Origin: Hyphomicrobium sp.
GTDB lineage: Bacteria; Pseudomonadota; Alphaproteobacteria; Rhizobiales; Hyphomicrobiaceae
DNA: 64,000 bases
Direction of reading: 5' to 3'
Assembly (NCBI GenBank): GCA_003987725.1
Contig: RXJH01000004.1
Span: forward strand, 179,372-243,371
The notes under the pieces are model-generated. The model made no database searches. It had not been told where the DNA came from and saw only the letters and a program-made list of their open reading frames with translations. Shown one piece after another: positions 36,634 to 45,174 of this stretch (position 1 is its first letter; the number at the start of each line of letters is the position of its first letter). Position numbers and translations under genes: made by a program.

Positions 36634-36706
36634 GAGGGACGTAGCGCGGCGGGCGCAAGCCCGCGCTGAACGGCGCCTGCGGGGAGGTGCCGTCAGCGCG
36701 TCCCTC
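36634..36706. other. Three-way-junction inverted-repeat element
   Basis: 73 nt starting 17 bp after kdoO. Outer stem GAGGGACG (36634-36641) pairs perfectly with CGTCCCTC (36699-36706). Inside are two hairpins: one around 36646-36666 with a GCAA tetraloop (36655-36658) and one pairing ACGGCGCC (36670-36677) with GGTGCCGT (36686-36693). The second can alternatively extend to about 14 bp by consuming part of the first, so two folds compete. It could be an RNA element or a REP-like repeat. Confidence 0.6.
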
Positions 36707-36789
36707 TGCTTGCCTCGGCTAACAGGGAAGGGCCTCTTCCGTTTCTCATTCTGTCGCTGTTGTTCTGTTGCTTTTGTCAGATCTGAAGA

Positions 36790-38049
36790 TTGGATCGTGT
36801 TTTGAACATACTCAGTCTTTCCACGGCCGGTACGCCGTGTGGCGTTGGCGATGCTAACAGGTCGCTGCGCGCTGCGATGCTCGAAGCCGGCCACCGGTAT
36901 GATATCTTCGCCATTGACGACGACATGCGCGCAGCGCGGTCCGAGTGCTTCGACGAATTCGTTCGCCGTTTGAAGTCGTATGACGGGGTGGTCATTCAAC
37001 ACGAGCACGGCTTCTTCGGACCAGGCGTGAAGCGATCTGCTGAAAATTTTATGGGGTTGCTTGAACGTCTTCGCGTCCTGGCAAAACCGTGTGTCGTGAT
37101 CTTTCACACGAATTTTCCGGCGCGGACGAAGGCGTTCAAGAAGTTAGCGCGCTATTTTTCGACTCGCGAAACGGTTCGCCGTGGAATGTTGCGGGCAATC
37201 AATTCAAATCCGATGATCCGCATCGTCGTGCACGGTGAGACCAGTTGGAAGTCTTTCCGCGATTACGGGATCGACGGAGACAAGCTCCTCAAGGTGCATC
37301 TTCCGATACCGAGAGTCGAGCACGCGCCGCTTCGAAAATTGAAGGACGACGAAATCACGTTGGGCATTTTCGGGTTCATCGCTCACTACAAAGGGTATCG
37401 AACGGCGCTGGAGGCCCTGCAGCATCTGCCGCCGCGTTTCAAGCTCGTGATCATGGGCGGGAAGCATCCTTTTTCCCCCGACGATCCGACCCTCAATAAC
37501 ATTCAGCGAATGCTAGAGACCGGCGTTTGGGATGAAAAGAGCGCACAACGCCCGACGACCAATGATGCACCTTCGGATTTGAGTTCGCGGGTGAAGATCC
37601 TTGGCTTTGTCGAAGATCTGGATCGGGCTTTTTCGGATGTCGACATCGTCCTCGCGCCTTATATCGAGAAATATCCTGCCGGATCCGCATCGCTCGCAGA
37701 CGCGCTGGCGCGTGGGAAGCCGATCGTTGCTTCGGCGACGCCGCCGTTCGTCGAAGTCCAAAATGACGGCAATTGCCTGAAGCTCGTCGCGATGAATGCG
37801 CCCTTCGAACTTGCGCATGCAATCGAGGAACTGGCTGCTGACGACGCCGAGCGGGCGAGGCTCTCGGCGGCTGCCATCGCGTTCTCGCGTCAGAATACCT
37901 GGGACCGCTTCGCACAAGTTCTGTCGCGCGCGCTGATGGAGCGCGCGGACGTGTCGCCAGCGGCCATGCGTATGAAGAATGGGTCCCGCCAAGCCGTTAA
38001 CGAAGGGCTAGACCACGGTCGTGAGGTGCGCTCGGCGTGGCGTCCGTAA
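36790..38049 (+). CDS. Glycosyltransferase, GT4-type
   Basis: A 419-residue cytosolic GT-B fold glycosyltransferase. The N-terminal domain has G-V-G-D-A-N-R-S-L near 18-26 and Q-H-E-H-G-F-F near 70-76. The C-terminal nucleotide-sugar domain has I-F-G-F-I-A-H-Y-K-G (about 193-202) and the donor segment A-P-Y-I-E-K-Y-P-A-G-S-A-S-L-A-D-A-L-A-R-G-K-P-I-V (split, about 290-315). The start is a TTG at 36790 or a second TTG at 36802; no strong ribosome site is seen. It lies downstream of kdoO. Donor and acceptor cannot be read, but the context suggests lipopolysaccharide core or surface polysaccharide assembly. Confidence 0.82.
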   Translation: MDRVLNILSLSTAGTPCGVGDANRSLRAAMLEAGHRYDIFAIDDDMRAARSECFDEFVRRLKSYDGVVIQHEHGFFGPGVKRSAENFMGLLERLRVLAKPCVVIFHTNFPARTKAFKKLARYFSTRETVRRGMLRAINSNPMIRIVVHGETSWKSFRDYGIDGDKLLKVHLPIPRVEHAPLRKLKDDEITLGIFGFIAHYKGYRTALEALQHLPPRFKLVIMGGKHPFSPDDPTLNNIQRMLETGVWDEKSAQRPTTNDAPSDLSSRVKILGFVEDLDRAFSDVDIVLAPYIEKYPAGSASLADALARGKPIVASATPPFVEVQNDGNCLKLVAMNAPFELAHAIEELAADDAERARLSAAAIAFSRQNTWDRFAQVLSRALMERADVSPAAMRMKNGSRQAVNEGLDHGREVRSAWRP

Positions 38050-38196
38050 ATGGGGGGCCACCCCGCGTCAAAAAGGCATGTTTTGGCCCTCCCGGTGTTC
38101 CGGCCAAGTCCTCCAGCTGCCTCAACACGACTTTTCGCGAGCGTGCCCTTGTTTTCCTGGGATTTGGCAGGTACAAGCCCGGCTTCCATCTCTTTA

Positions 38197-38230
38197 TTGA
38201 CATGGCAGGGGGCGGAGGTTCCGTTCGGTC
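38197..38230 (+). promoter_or_regulatory. Possible rpmJ promoter
   Basis: A consensus -35 box TTGACA (38197-38202) lies 69 bp upstream of rpmJ. The -10 region is GC-rich and weak, so only the -35 box is convincing. Confidence 0.35.
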
Positions 38231-38265
38231 TCTCCCAGTGCCCGCCATCTTTAACCGGTGTCGTT

Positions 38266-38391
38266 ATGAAAGTTAGAAACTCCTTGAAGTCCCTGCGCTC
38301 ACGGCACCGCGATAATCGCGTCGTCCGCCGTAAGGGCCGGGTCTACGTCATCAACAAGACTCACCGCCGCTTCAAAGCCCGCCAGGGTTGA
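38266..38391 (+). CDS. rpmJ: 50S ribosomal protein L36
   Basis: A 41-residue basic protein beginning [10 protein letters not shown] and ending R-R-F-K-A-R-Q-G. It is the longer, zinc-free form: the Cys/Cys/Cys/His ligands of the 37-residue zinc-ribbon L36 are absent, with [12 protein letters not shown] in the equivalent place. This form is the ordinary one in alphaproteobacteria. It is a single gene on the plus strand, separate from ribosomal operons. Confidence 0.95.
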   Translation: MKVRNSLKSLRSRHRDNRVVRRKGRVYVINKTHRRFKARQG

Positions 38392-38477
38392 GGCCGTCGC
38401 GCCGCCCGTGCGCGACGTTACGGGGAATTCACGAGAGTCTTTTTGACCAAGACGCATGCCTCGATTAACGTCGGGGC

Positions 38478-39212
38478 ATGTCTTTTTGCGCGCGGCTTCT
38501 TCTCATCCTTCTGGCACTCTCAGCTGGTGCGGCTCAGGCCGCAGCCGACGATGAGCTTCTGAAAACCCAGCCTTTCCCTGATACACCGTCGCCCGCCCGG
38601 CCCAGGCAGGAGCTGCCACCGGCTGTAAAGAAGAAGTCGCCCCCGGTCGCGCCTTCGCCCGACGCAGCTGCGAGCCAGAAGGGCGAGCCCGGCATGATGG
38701 GCTTGCCGTGGCCGAAGACACCGGAAGAAACGGCGAAGACGCTCGACAATCTTTACGCCTTCCTCGCGGCCGAGGGTGACCATCGCCAGGGCGGTGAAAT
38801 CGGCGCGGCCATCGAACGGCTGTGGCGCCTCGAAGGGGGCGATACCGTCAATCTCCTGATCGATCGCGGCGAGATTTTCTCATCCAGAAACGAGAATGAG
38901 AAGGCGCTTCCGTTTTTGGATGCCGCTGTGGAGCTGGCTCCGGAATATGCCGAAGCGTGGAGCCACCGAGCCTACGTCGAATATCGATTGAATAATTATC
39001 CGGCGGCGCTCGGCGACCTCAGGCGGGCGCTCGCGATCGAGCCCAACCACTTCCGGGCGCTGGACGGGATGGCGAAGATTCTCGTGCTGATGGGCGAAAA
39101 GAAGGCCGCGCTCGAAGTCTATAATCAGCTGCTCAAGGTGCACCCGAACATCGAGGGCGCCGAGACCGCGCGCGACAAACTCAAGAAGGAAATCGAGGGG
39201 CAGGGGATCTGA
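38478..39212 (+). CDS. Exported TPR-repeat protein
   Basis: A 244-residue periplasmic protein. It has a signal peptide (1-22, cleavage after A-Q-A), a Pro/Lys-rich linker (30-75) and at least three tetratricopeptide repeats (about 105-240), seen in A-L-P-F-L-D-A-A-V-E-L-A-P-E-Y-A-E-A-W and A-L-G-D-L-R-R-A-L-A-I-E-P-N-H-F-R-A. TPRs mediate protein-protein contact; no catalytic domain is present. It lies 86 bp after rpmJ and converges on the TAXI gene. Partner unknown. Confidence 0.85.
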   Translation: MSFCARLLLILLALSAGAAQAAADDELLKTQPFPDTPSPARPRQELPPAVKKKSPPVAPSPDAAASQKGEPGMMGLPWPKTPEETAKTLDNLYAFLAAEGDHRQGGEIGAAIERLWRLEGGDTVNLLIDRGEIFSSRNENEKALPFLDAAVELAPEYAEAWSHRAYVEYRLNNYPAALGDLRRALAIEPNHFRALDGMAKILVLMGEKKAALEVYNQLLKVHPNIEGAETARDKLKKEIEGQGI

Positions 39213-39256
39213 GATCCCGCGCCCGGTTCGCTCGATAACTCCTGCAATTTAAAGCG

Positions 39257-40588
39257 TCAAAACCGTGAGGCGAACGTCAGGCGGCGACGCGCCAGTTCAA
39301 TGTGTTGGCGCAGCTGATACAGCCGGTCGGCAAAGCCGAGCGGAATCGGCAGGTTGTCGACAGCCGCTTCGATCGTCTCAAGTTCTCGCAATTTTGCCGT
39401 CCGCTCCTCGGAGGTTGTCGCGCTTTTGGCTGCGGCCTCCAAACGCTTGAGTTCTCCATACCAATGAATGATGCGGCGGCGAATGCGCCAATCATAGATC
39501 TGCGGCGCGAAGCGCAGCAGCGGAATGAGAATTGGCACCAAGACCACAAGAGAGATCATCAAGCGATCAACGGTCGTCGCTACCCAAAACGGCACGTAGC
39601 GCTGCAGAAGAGGTGCTCCCGAGCGGTAGACCCGGCGCGCCTCGTCGGAAAATGCGAATTCGGGATCGCTGTTGGTCGGGAATTCTCCGGCAGTCTGAAA
39701 CAATTGTACCTCGCCGGCCGCGTTGACCGTCGACTGTCCGTGCGCCTCCTGCAGGGCCTGGGCGAGGAGGTTGACGAGCGCGGGGTGCAGGCTCTCCCGC
39801 ACCACAACTGCTACGGTCGTTGCGATGAGCGTGCTGTCGCTCGGCGGGACGTTGGCCGCGAAGTCGACAACGCCCTCCCGCAATACGAGGCGCGAAAGGA
39901 ATGGGAAGCGCTGGGCGTAGGCATCGGCGTTGGTAAAACTCATCAAGTGGACGTCGGGAGTTCTCAGCAACCGCTGGATCGTCTTCGCTTCAGGGGCGAG
40001 CACGAGAAGTCCGGCGTCCGCCTCCCCTTTGGCGAGCAGGTCGACATAATCCGGCAGTTCGCGATTGATCAGCGTCGCCGTTTCAGCGGTAATGCCGTTG
40101 GCCGCCAGGAGCCGCATGGCTAGGGTGCTTGTCCCGCTGCCGACAGGACCGACCAGTACGCGCTTGCCTTTCAGCTCTGTGAGCCGTTCGAGCGGCTTGC
40201 CGCCGCTATAGAAAACCCAAAGCGGCTCGTACGCGATGCGCCCGAGGGACGACAACCCTTGCGTGTCGTTGCTTGAGACAAGGCCGCCCTGGACGAAGGC
40301 GGCGTCCACGCCGGAGGTGGGGTCCGCTAGCGATTTGAGGTTGGCGAGAGATCCGACAGACTCGCGGATGTCGAGCTTGACGCCGTTGCGTTCAAAGATG
40401 GCCCGGTACCGTTCGGCATAACGATAGTAGGGGCTGCCCTTGGTTGCTGCGGCGAGCACGAGTGTCTCGGGGGGTGCCGGATGGGCGAACCGAAAGGTAA
40501 ACCAGGTCGCTGCGGCGATGGCTATCAGCACCGGCACCACAATAAGCAGCAGATCGCGGAGCTGGAAGCGCACAAACCTAGATCGCAT
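39257..40588 (-). CDS. TAXI-family TRAP solute-binding protein with membrane anchors
   Basis: A 443-residue protein. The ATG at 40588 follows GGGGGGA by 7 nt, so I prefer it over 40609. An N-terminal membrane helix (about 12-32) leads into the TAXI solute-binding domain (about 40-320), with A-T-K-G-S-P-Y-Y near 47-54, G-V-D-A-A-F-V-Q-G-G, and V-G-P-V-G-S-G-T-S-T-L-A. A second membrane segment (about 340-362) and a basic coiled-coil tail (375-440, rich in E/K/R/L) follow. TAXI proteins usually pair with a fused TRAP permease, but none is adjacent. It is last in the pyk operon. Confidence 0.82.
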   Translation of the reverse strand: MRSRFVRFQLRDLLLIVVPVLIAIAAATWFTFRFAHPAPPETLVLAAATKGSPYYRYAERYRAIFERNGVKLDIRESVGSLANLKSLADPTSGVDAAFVQGGLVSSNDTQGLSSLGRIAYEPLWVFYSGGKPLERLTELKGKRVLVGPVGSGTSTLAMRLLAANGITAETATLINRELPDYVDLLAKGEADAGLLVLAPEAKTIQRLLRTPDVHLMSFTNADAYAQRFPFLSRLVLREGVVDFAANVPPSDSTLIATTVAVVVRESLHPALVNLLAQALQEAHGQSTVNAAGEVQLFQTAGEFPTNSDPEFAFSDEARRVYRSGAPLLQRYVPFWVATTVDRLMISLVVLVPILIPLLRFAPQIYDWRIRRRIIHWYGELKRLEAAAKSATTSEERTAKLRELETIEAAVDNLPIPLGFADRLYQLRQHIELARRRLTFASRF

Positions 40589-40700
40589 TGGGTGTCCCCC
40601 CGACTTCAATCGCTACAAGCCAGTGGGGGACATAACACGAAGGATTGTCGTGAACACGTCCACGTCGATTGCGACCGAGGTGACCCCCGGGGGTGCGCCG

Positions 40701-42146
40701 TCAGACCTCTTCCGCGATCGGGGCGCCGGATTCGTCGACGAAGGCGATGCGGATCATGTTCGTCGCGCCGGGGCTGCCGAGCGGAATGCCGGCGGTGATT
40801 AGGATGCCTTCGCGGGCTTTGACCATGCCTTCCTCGAAGGCGATCCGGCAGGCTTTGCGGACCATGTGCGAGAGGTTTTCCGGGTCGCCGGTCAGGATCG
40901 TATGGACGCCCCAGACCATGGCGAGGCGGCGGGCCGTCGATTCGATCGGGGTAAGGCCAATCACGGGAATTCCCGGGCGTTCGCGGGTTACGCGGAGCAC
41001 CGTCGAGCCGGTTGCCGTGTAGCAGACGATGGCGCCAAGCCGCACCGTGTCGGCGATGGCGGACGCAGCCGCAGCAATGGCGTCGGCACCCGTCGGCTGA
41101 GGCTCCGTCTGCGTCGCATAAAGCATCGGCTCGTAGACAGGATCGTGCTCAACCTGGATCGCGATCTTGTCCATCATCTGGATGGCTTCGACGGGATATT
41201 GCCCGACCGCGCTTTCCGCCGACAGCATGATGGCGTCGGCACCGTCAAACACGGCGGTGGCGACGTCGGAGACTTCGGCGCGCGTCGGCATGGGTGAAGA
41301 GATCATGCTTTCGAGCATCTGCGTCGCGATGACGACGGGCTTGCCCGCTGCGCGCGACAAACGCGTGATGCGCTTCTGGATGCCGGGAACTTTCTCGACA
41401 GGCATTTCGACGCCGAGATCGCCGCGCGCGACCATGATGCCGTCGGACGCCGCGATGACGTCCTCGAGCTCGGCAACGGCCGACGGCTTCTCGATCTTCG
41501 ACATGATGGCGGCGCGCGTGCCGATCAGCTTCCTGACCTCGTGAACGTCTTCGGCGCGCTGGACGAACGACAGCGCTACCCAATCGACGCCGAGCTTCAG
41601 CGCGTGCGCGAGATCGAGCTTATCTTTTTCAGTGAGCGGACTGATGGGCAGAAGCGTGTCGGGCATGGAGATGCCCTTGCGGCTCGCCAGCATGCCGCCG
41701 GTCAGCACTTCGGCCTTGATCTGCACGGGCGATTTATCGATGACGCGCATCCGCAGCTTGCCGTCGTCGAGGACCAGGATGTGGCCCGGCTCGATGGCGT
41801 CGAAGATCTGGCTGTGGGGCAGGTGGACGCGTTCTTCGGTGCCGAGCGTCTCGTCGCGATCGAACTTGAAGATCGATTTCGTCGCCACGTTGACGCGGCC
41901 GGTGGCGAAATTGCCGATGCGGAATTTCGGGCCCTGAAGATCGGCGAGGATGCCGATCGAATGGCGGTGGCGCGCCGCGCAGGCGCGGACGGCGTTGTAA
42001 AGCGTCTTCGAGCCATCGTGCGTCGAATGGCTCATGTTGATGCGGAAGACGTCAACGCCTGCGATGAACAACCGCTCGATTGCTTCCGGTGCAGCAGACG
42101 CGGGACCGAGCGTCGCTACAATTTTAACCCGCCTGTTACGTCTCAT
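40701..42146 (-). CDS. pyk: Pyruvate kinase
   Basis: Converts PEP and ADP to pyruvate and ATP. The 481-residue protein has the N-terminal K-I-V-A-T-L-G-P-A (8-16), R-I-N-M-S-H (35-40), the catalytic M-S-K-I-E-K segment near 214-219 with flanking A-R-G-D-L-G-V-E and T-Q-M-L-E-S-M metal loops, and a C-terminal domain with allosteric-site character. Its ATG overlaps the DUF1036 stop (ATGA, 42143-42146), indicating translational coupling. With glycerate kinase at the head of the operon it controls flow from 2-phosphoglycerate to pyruvate. Confidence 0.97.
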   Translation of the reverse strand: MRRNRRVKIVATLGPASAAPEAIERLFIAGVDVFRINMSHSTHDGSKTLYNAVRACAARHRHSIGILADLQGPKFRIGNFATGRVNVATKSIFKFDRDETLGTEERVHLPHSQIFDAIEPGHILVLDDGKLRMRVIDKSPVQIKAEVLTGGMLASRKGISMPDTLLPISPLTEKDKLDLAHALKLGVDWVALSFVQRAEDVHEVRKLIGTRAAIMSKIEKPSAVAELEDVIAASDGIMVARGDLGVEMPVEKVPGIQKRITRLSRAAGKPVVIATQMLESMISSPMPTRAEVSDVATAVFDGADAIMLSAESAVGQYPVEAIQMMDKIAIQVEHDPVYEPMLYATQTEPQPTGADAIAAAASAIADTVRLGAIVCYTATGSTVLRVTRERPGIPVIGLTPIESTARRLAMVWGVHTILTGDPENLSHMVRKACRIAFEEGMVKAREGILITAGIPLGSPGATNMIRIAFVDESGAPIAEEV

Positions 42147-42571
42147 TTGTCTGCTTTTCCTTGCCCGGGATCAGTGAGGCGGATGGTCCACTCTTTAGCC
42201 TCGCCGGTATCAACTTCAAAAAAACCCGTGCGCTTATATCCGCGTTTTGCACAATCCTGAACCCCCCTGATGGCGAAGGATTTTTCAGTCGTACACATAT
42301 CGTTTTTGCCGCCCCACTCGCCACCGCGGTCATAGTCAACGGCGTGGACGTAGACGAAGCGGCTCGGAAGTCCACCTTTGAGAAGGGTTTCGCAGGTCTG
42401 CGAGGCTATGTTCCACCAGCCTTCGGTCGCCCAGCCGGACGTGTCCTGATATCCGATCGCGACGCCGACCCGGCTCGACGTGGCATTGCATAACTTCAGG
42501 TCGGCGTGCGCCGCGGTCGCGTAGAGAACAAAGCACAGCGTGAGAGCAAAGTTCCGCCGGAGGGCGGGCAT
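42143..42571 (-). CDS. DUF1036 exported protein
   Basis: A 142-residue small secreted protein. The ATG at 42571 gives a clean signal peptide (1-23, ending A-A-H-A); an upstream ATG at 42646 would bury it. The mature domain has D-L-K-L-C-N-A-T, W-A-T-E-G-W-W-N-I and the C-terminal C-A-x-R-G-Y-K-R-T-G-F-F run of DUF1036, with four cysteines (starting at C-N, T-C-E, M-C-T and D-C-A) that could form two disulfides. Function unknown; it is consistently placed beside pyk in related genomes, as far as I recall. It is sandwiched between glycerate kinase and pyk with a 4-nt overlap. Confidence 0.82.
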   Translation of the reverse strand: MPALRRNFALTLCFVLYATAAHADLKLCNATSSRVGVAIGYQDTSGWATEGWWNIASQTCETLLKGGLPSRFVYVHAVDYDRGGEWGGKNDMCTTEKSFAIRGVQDCAKRGYKRTGFFEVDTGEAKEWTIRLTDPGQGKADK

Positions 42572-42660
42572 GCTGAAGCGGAGTTGCAAGTCAGAGCCTC
42601 CGGTCTCGAAGAGGAGCATTCGGTCGTCACCCCATTCCCTCGCCAATGTCGCCGGGGCCC

Positions 42661-43956
42661 TTACGGATCAACGAGAATGACCCGGAAATCGTTGACGTTG
42701 GTTTGGGTGGGGCCACAAAGAATGAGGTCGCCAAGCGAACGGAAGAATGCGGTGGAGTCGTTGTTCTCCAGGAACTTGGCGGCATTGAGATTGGATGCTT
42801 CGGCACGCTTTAGCGTATCGGGGAATACCATTGCGCCCGCCGGATCGCCCGCGTTGCCGCCGCCGCCGTCGATGCCGTCGGTATCACCGGCGAGGCCTGC
42901 AATTCCAGGCGTTCCGTTAAGGGCCAGCGCGAGACCGAGGGCATATTCCTGGTTTGGGCCGCCCGAGCCGTCGCCACGAACCGTGACCGTCAATTCGCCG
43001 CCCGACATGATGGCGATTTTCTCGCCCTTGCGCTTGGCTTCGAGCGCCATCTCGGCATGAACGCGAGCGACGTCGCGCGCTTCGCCTTCGAGGTCGTCGC
43101 CTAGCGAAACGACGCGATAGCCGTGCTCGCGGGCGACGGCGGCCGCTGCTTCGATCGATGCTCTCGGCGCTGCGACGATCTTGTAGGCCGAGTTGGCGAG
43201 CTTCGGATCGCCGGCCTTCAGCGTCTCATTGCGCGGATCCGCGAGAGCTTTCGCAATTTCAGGCGCGGGGGTGATTTTCCATTTCTCGAGGACGGCGCGC
43301 GCGTCTGCGAGCGTCGAACGGTCGGCGACCGTCGGGCCGGAGCCGATCTCGTCGGGATTGTCGCCCGGCACGTCGGAAATCGCGAGCGTCAGGAGACGGG
43401 CCGGATAGACGGCGGCTGCGAGCTTGCCGCCTTTGACTTCCGAGAGATGCTTGCGGACGCAATTCATCTCGGAGATCGGCGCGCCGGATTTCAGAAGCTG
43501 CTTCGTCAGCGCCTGCTTGGCTTCGAAGCTGACGCCTTCGACGGGGGCTGCCCAGATGGCGGAGGCGCCGCCCGACAGCAGGCAGAGCACGAGGTCGTCG
43601 GGGCCTGCACTCTTGGCGAGTGCGATCGCGCGTTCGGCGCCGACGATGGAGTTGGCATCGGGAACGGGATGACCGGCTTCGAGGATCTTGATGATCCCGG
43701 TCGGCAGGCCGAAGCCATGCCGCGTGGAAATGAGCCCCGAAATCTTGCTCTCTTCGCCCATGGCGATGTAGTGCGCCTCGGCGGCGACGGCCATCGCGGC
43801 GGAGCCCTTACCGGCGCCGATAACGATGATCCGGCCGCCCTTGGGGACGGGCGGAAGGTGGGGCGGCAGGCAGACCGATGGATGGGCTGTCCGATGCGCG
43901 GCTTCGAACAGCGTGCTCAAAGTCTCGCGAACGCCGCCGTACGACCCATCTGTCAT
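42661..43956 (-). CDS. gckA: Glycerate 2-kinase (DUF4147/MOFRL family)
   Basis: A 431-residue kinase of the GckA/TtuD family that phosphorylates D-glycerate to 2-phosphoglycerate. Visible are G-A-G-K-G-S-A-A-M-A (about 48-57), the L-S-G-G-A-S-A-I-W-A segment near 128-137, the N-terminal-domain signature H-L-S-E-V-K-G-G-K-L near 169-178, and the C-terminal MOFRL domain with G-G-E-L-T-V-T-V, G-G-P-N-Q-E-Y-A-L and D-T-D-G-I-D-G. In serine-cycle methylotrophs this enzyme is essential for closing the cycle; that role here is inferred. First gene of the pyk operon. Confidence 0.9.
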   Translation of the reverse strand: MTDGSYGGVRETLSTLFEAAHRTAHPSVCLPPHLPPVPKGGRIIVIGAGKGSAAMAVAAEAHYIAMGEESKISGLISTRHGFGLPTGIIKILEAGHPVPDANSIVGAERAIALAKSAGPDDLVLCLLSGGASAIWAAPVEGVSFEAKQALTKQLLKSGAPISEMNCVRKHLSEVKGGKLAAAVYPARLLTLAISDVPGDNPDEIGSGPTVADRSTLADARAVLEKWKITPAPEIAKALADPRNETLKAGDPKLANSAYKIVAAPRASIEAAAAVAREHGYRVVSLGDDLEGEARDVARVHAEMALEAKRKGEKIAIMSGGELTVTVRGDGSGGPNQEYALGLALALNGTPGIAGLAGDTDGIDGGGGNAGDPAGAMVFPDTLKRAEASNLNAAKFLENNDSTAFFRSLGDLILCGPTQTNVNDFRVILVDP

Positions 43957-44157
43957 CGTATCTCCCTGGCCATTCCTGGCTGATTTGTGATTGTTGGTGT
44001 TGGTTTGCGCAAACGCCTCACGCCCGTCAAGGCATCAGAGGCCGCAGCCAGCCGCCGGTATTCGCCTAGGGGGGTCCGGCGGGGCTTTCGGACGGCTCGC
44101 AGGGTGATTATGTCGTATGGGCCTTTGACGCCGCCCCGAAGACACGAGGAGCCTAAA
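43957..44157. other. Divergent spacer, glycerate kinase / DUF1244
   Basis: About 200 bp that must carry promoters in both directions. A ribosome site GAGGAG (about 44146-44151) precedes the DUF1244 start. No further structure was recognised. Confidence 0.4.
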
Positions 44158-44466
44158 ATGAAGACATTCGATCCGCAGACGACGATCGAGCTCGAGGCCG
44201 CCGTTTTCCGGCGCCTGGTCGAGCATTTGCGGTCGCGGACGGACGTCCAGAACATCGATATGATGAATCTGGCCGGATTCTGCCGGAATTGCCTATCGAC
44301 GTGGATGTCGGATGCGGCGGAGGCGAAGGGGCTCGCGCTTTCCAAGGACGAGGCTCGCGAGATCGTCTACGGCATGCCGTTCAAAGAGTGGAAGGCGAAA
44401 TATCAGACCGATGCGCCCGCCGATAAGCAGGCGGCCTTCGAGCAGAACCGGCCACGCGACCACTAG
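44158..44466 (+). CDS. DUF1244 family protein
   Basis: A 102-residue acidic cytosolic protein of the DUF1244 family, found across proteobacteria without an assigned function. Its signatures are F-R-R-L-V-E-H-L near 18-25, L-A-G-F-C-R-N-C-L-S-x-W near 40-51 with two cysteines, and E-I-V-Y-G-M-P-F-K-E-W near 73-83. The start is the ATG at 44158, seven nt after GAGGAG; a longer frame upstream lacks family similarity. It lies 174 bp upstream of gapR in the same direction. Confidence 0.88.
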   Translation: MKTFDPQTTIELEAAVFRRLVEHLRSRTDVQNIDMMNLAGFCRNCLSTWMSDAAEAKGLALSKDEAREIVYGMPFKEWKAKYQTDAPADKQAAFEQNRPRDH

Positions 44467-44640
44467 CCGGTTCCGTGCACCAGCCGCCAATGCTCGCCGC
44501 TCGCGTTGAGTCGCGCCGCGACATATACAACGTCAAGACCTGAGCTCGATTTATCCCTTTGGATTGCCACGCTCCTCGCCTTGCTGCGGCGATGATCGGC
44601 CGGTAGCGTCAACCGGCACTTGAGATCAGTAGGAGCCTTC

Positions 44641-44934
44641 ATGAGCACGCTTCAAGCCTCGGCGCAGAACCAGCTGCGCCAGTTCGTCGAGCAAATCGAA
44701 CGCTTGGAAGAGGAAAAGAAGCAGCTCGCGAGCGATATTCGCGACAAGTACACGGAGGCGAAGGCTGTCGGCTTCGACGTCAAGGCGTTGCGCCAGATCG
44801 TGCGGCTTCGCAAGAAGTCGAACGAGGAGCGGCAGGAAGAAGAGAGCATCCTGGAAGTCTACATGCACGCGCTCGGCATGCTGGACACGCCGCCGGACAC
44901 GTCGGTCGTCGATGCGATGATCGCCGCCGAGTAG
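44641..44934 (+). CDS. gapR: GapR-type nucleoid protein (DUF2312)
   Basis: A 97-residue DUF2312 protein. The N-terminal coiled coil (about 12-50, Q-L-R-Q-F-V-E-Q-I-E-R-L-E-E-E-K-K) and the A-V-G-F-D-V-K-A-L-R-Q-I-V-R-L-R-K segment are diagnostic; the C-terminus reads M-H-A-L-G-M-L-D. In Caulobacter GapR is a nucleoid-associated protein that binds overtwisted DNA and supports replication and gyrase action. The ATG at 44641 lies 6 nt after AGGAG and begins at family similarity. It is probably expressed from its own promoter. Confidence 0.92.
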   Translation: MSTLQASAQNQLRQFVEQIERLEEEKKQLASDIRDKYTEAKAVGFDVKALRQIVRLRKKSNEERQEEESILEVYMHALGMLDTPPDTSVVDAMIAAE

Positions 44935-45174
44935 GCTCGCGGCACCATTGTTGTGGACGTGCCAGCCAATTCGGCGCCATCTACAACGAAAGACAACACC
45001 GCCCGTCCCCATTCGGCGCTGGGAGCGGACGGTGCTGGTGATGGCATCCTTTCGGTTGCCGTCTATCTGCGCGCGGAAATGTGATTACGTCTCCGCGCGT
45101 CGGTTCATTCACGCTAGCGTTTCAATGTGATAAGGACAAATCGCGATTTCTTGTCCGACACATTAGACTCGCTG

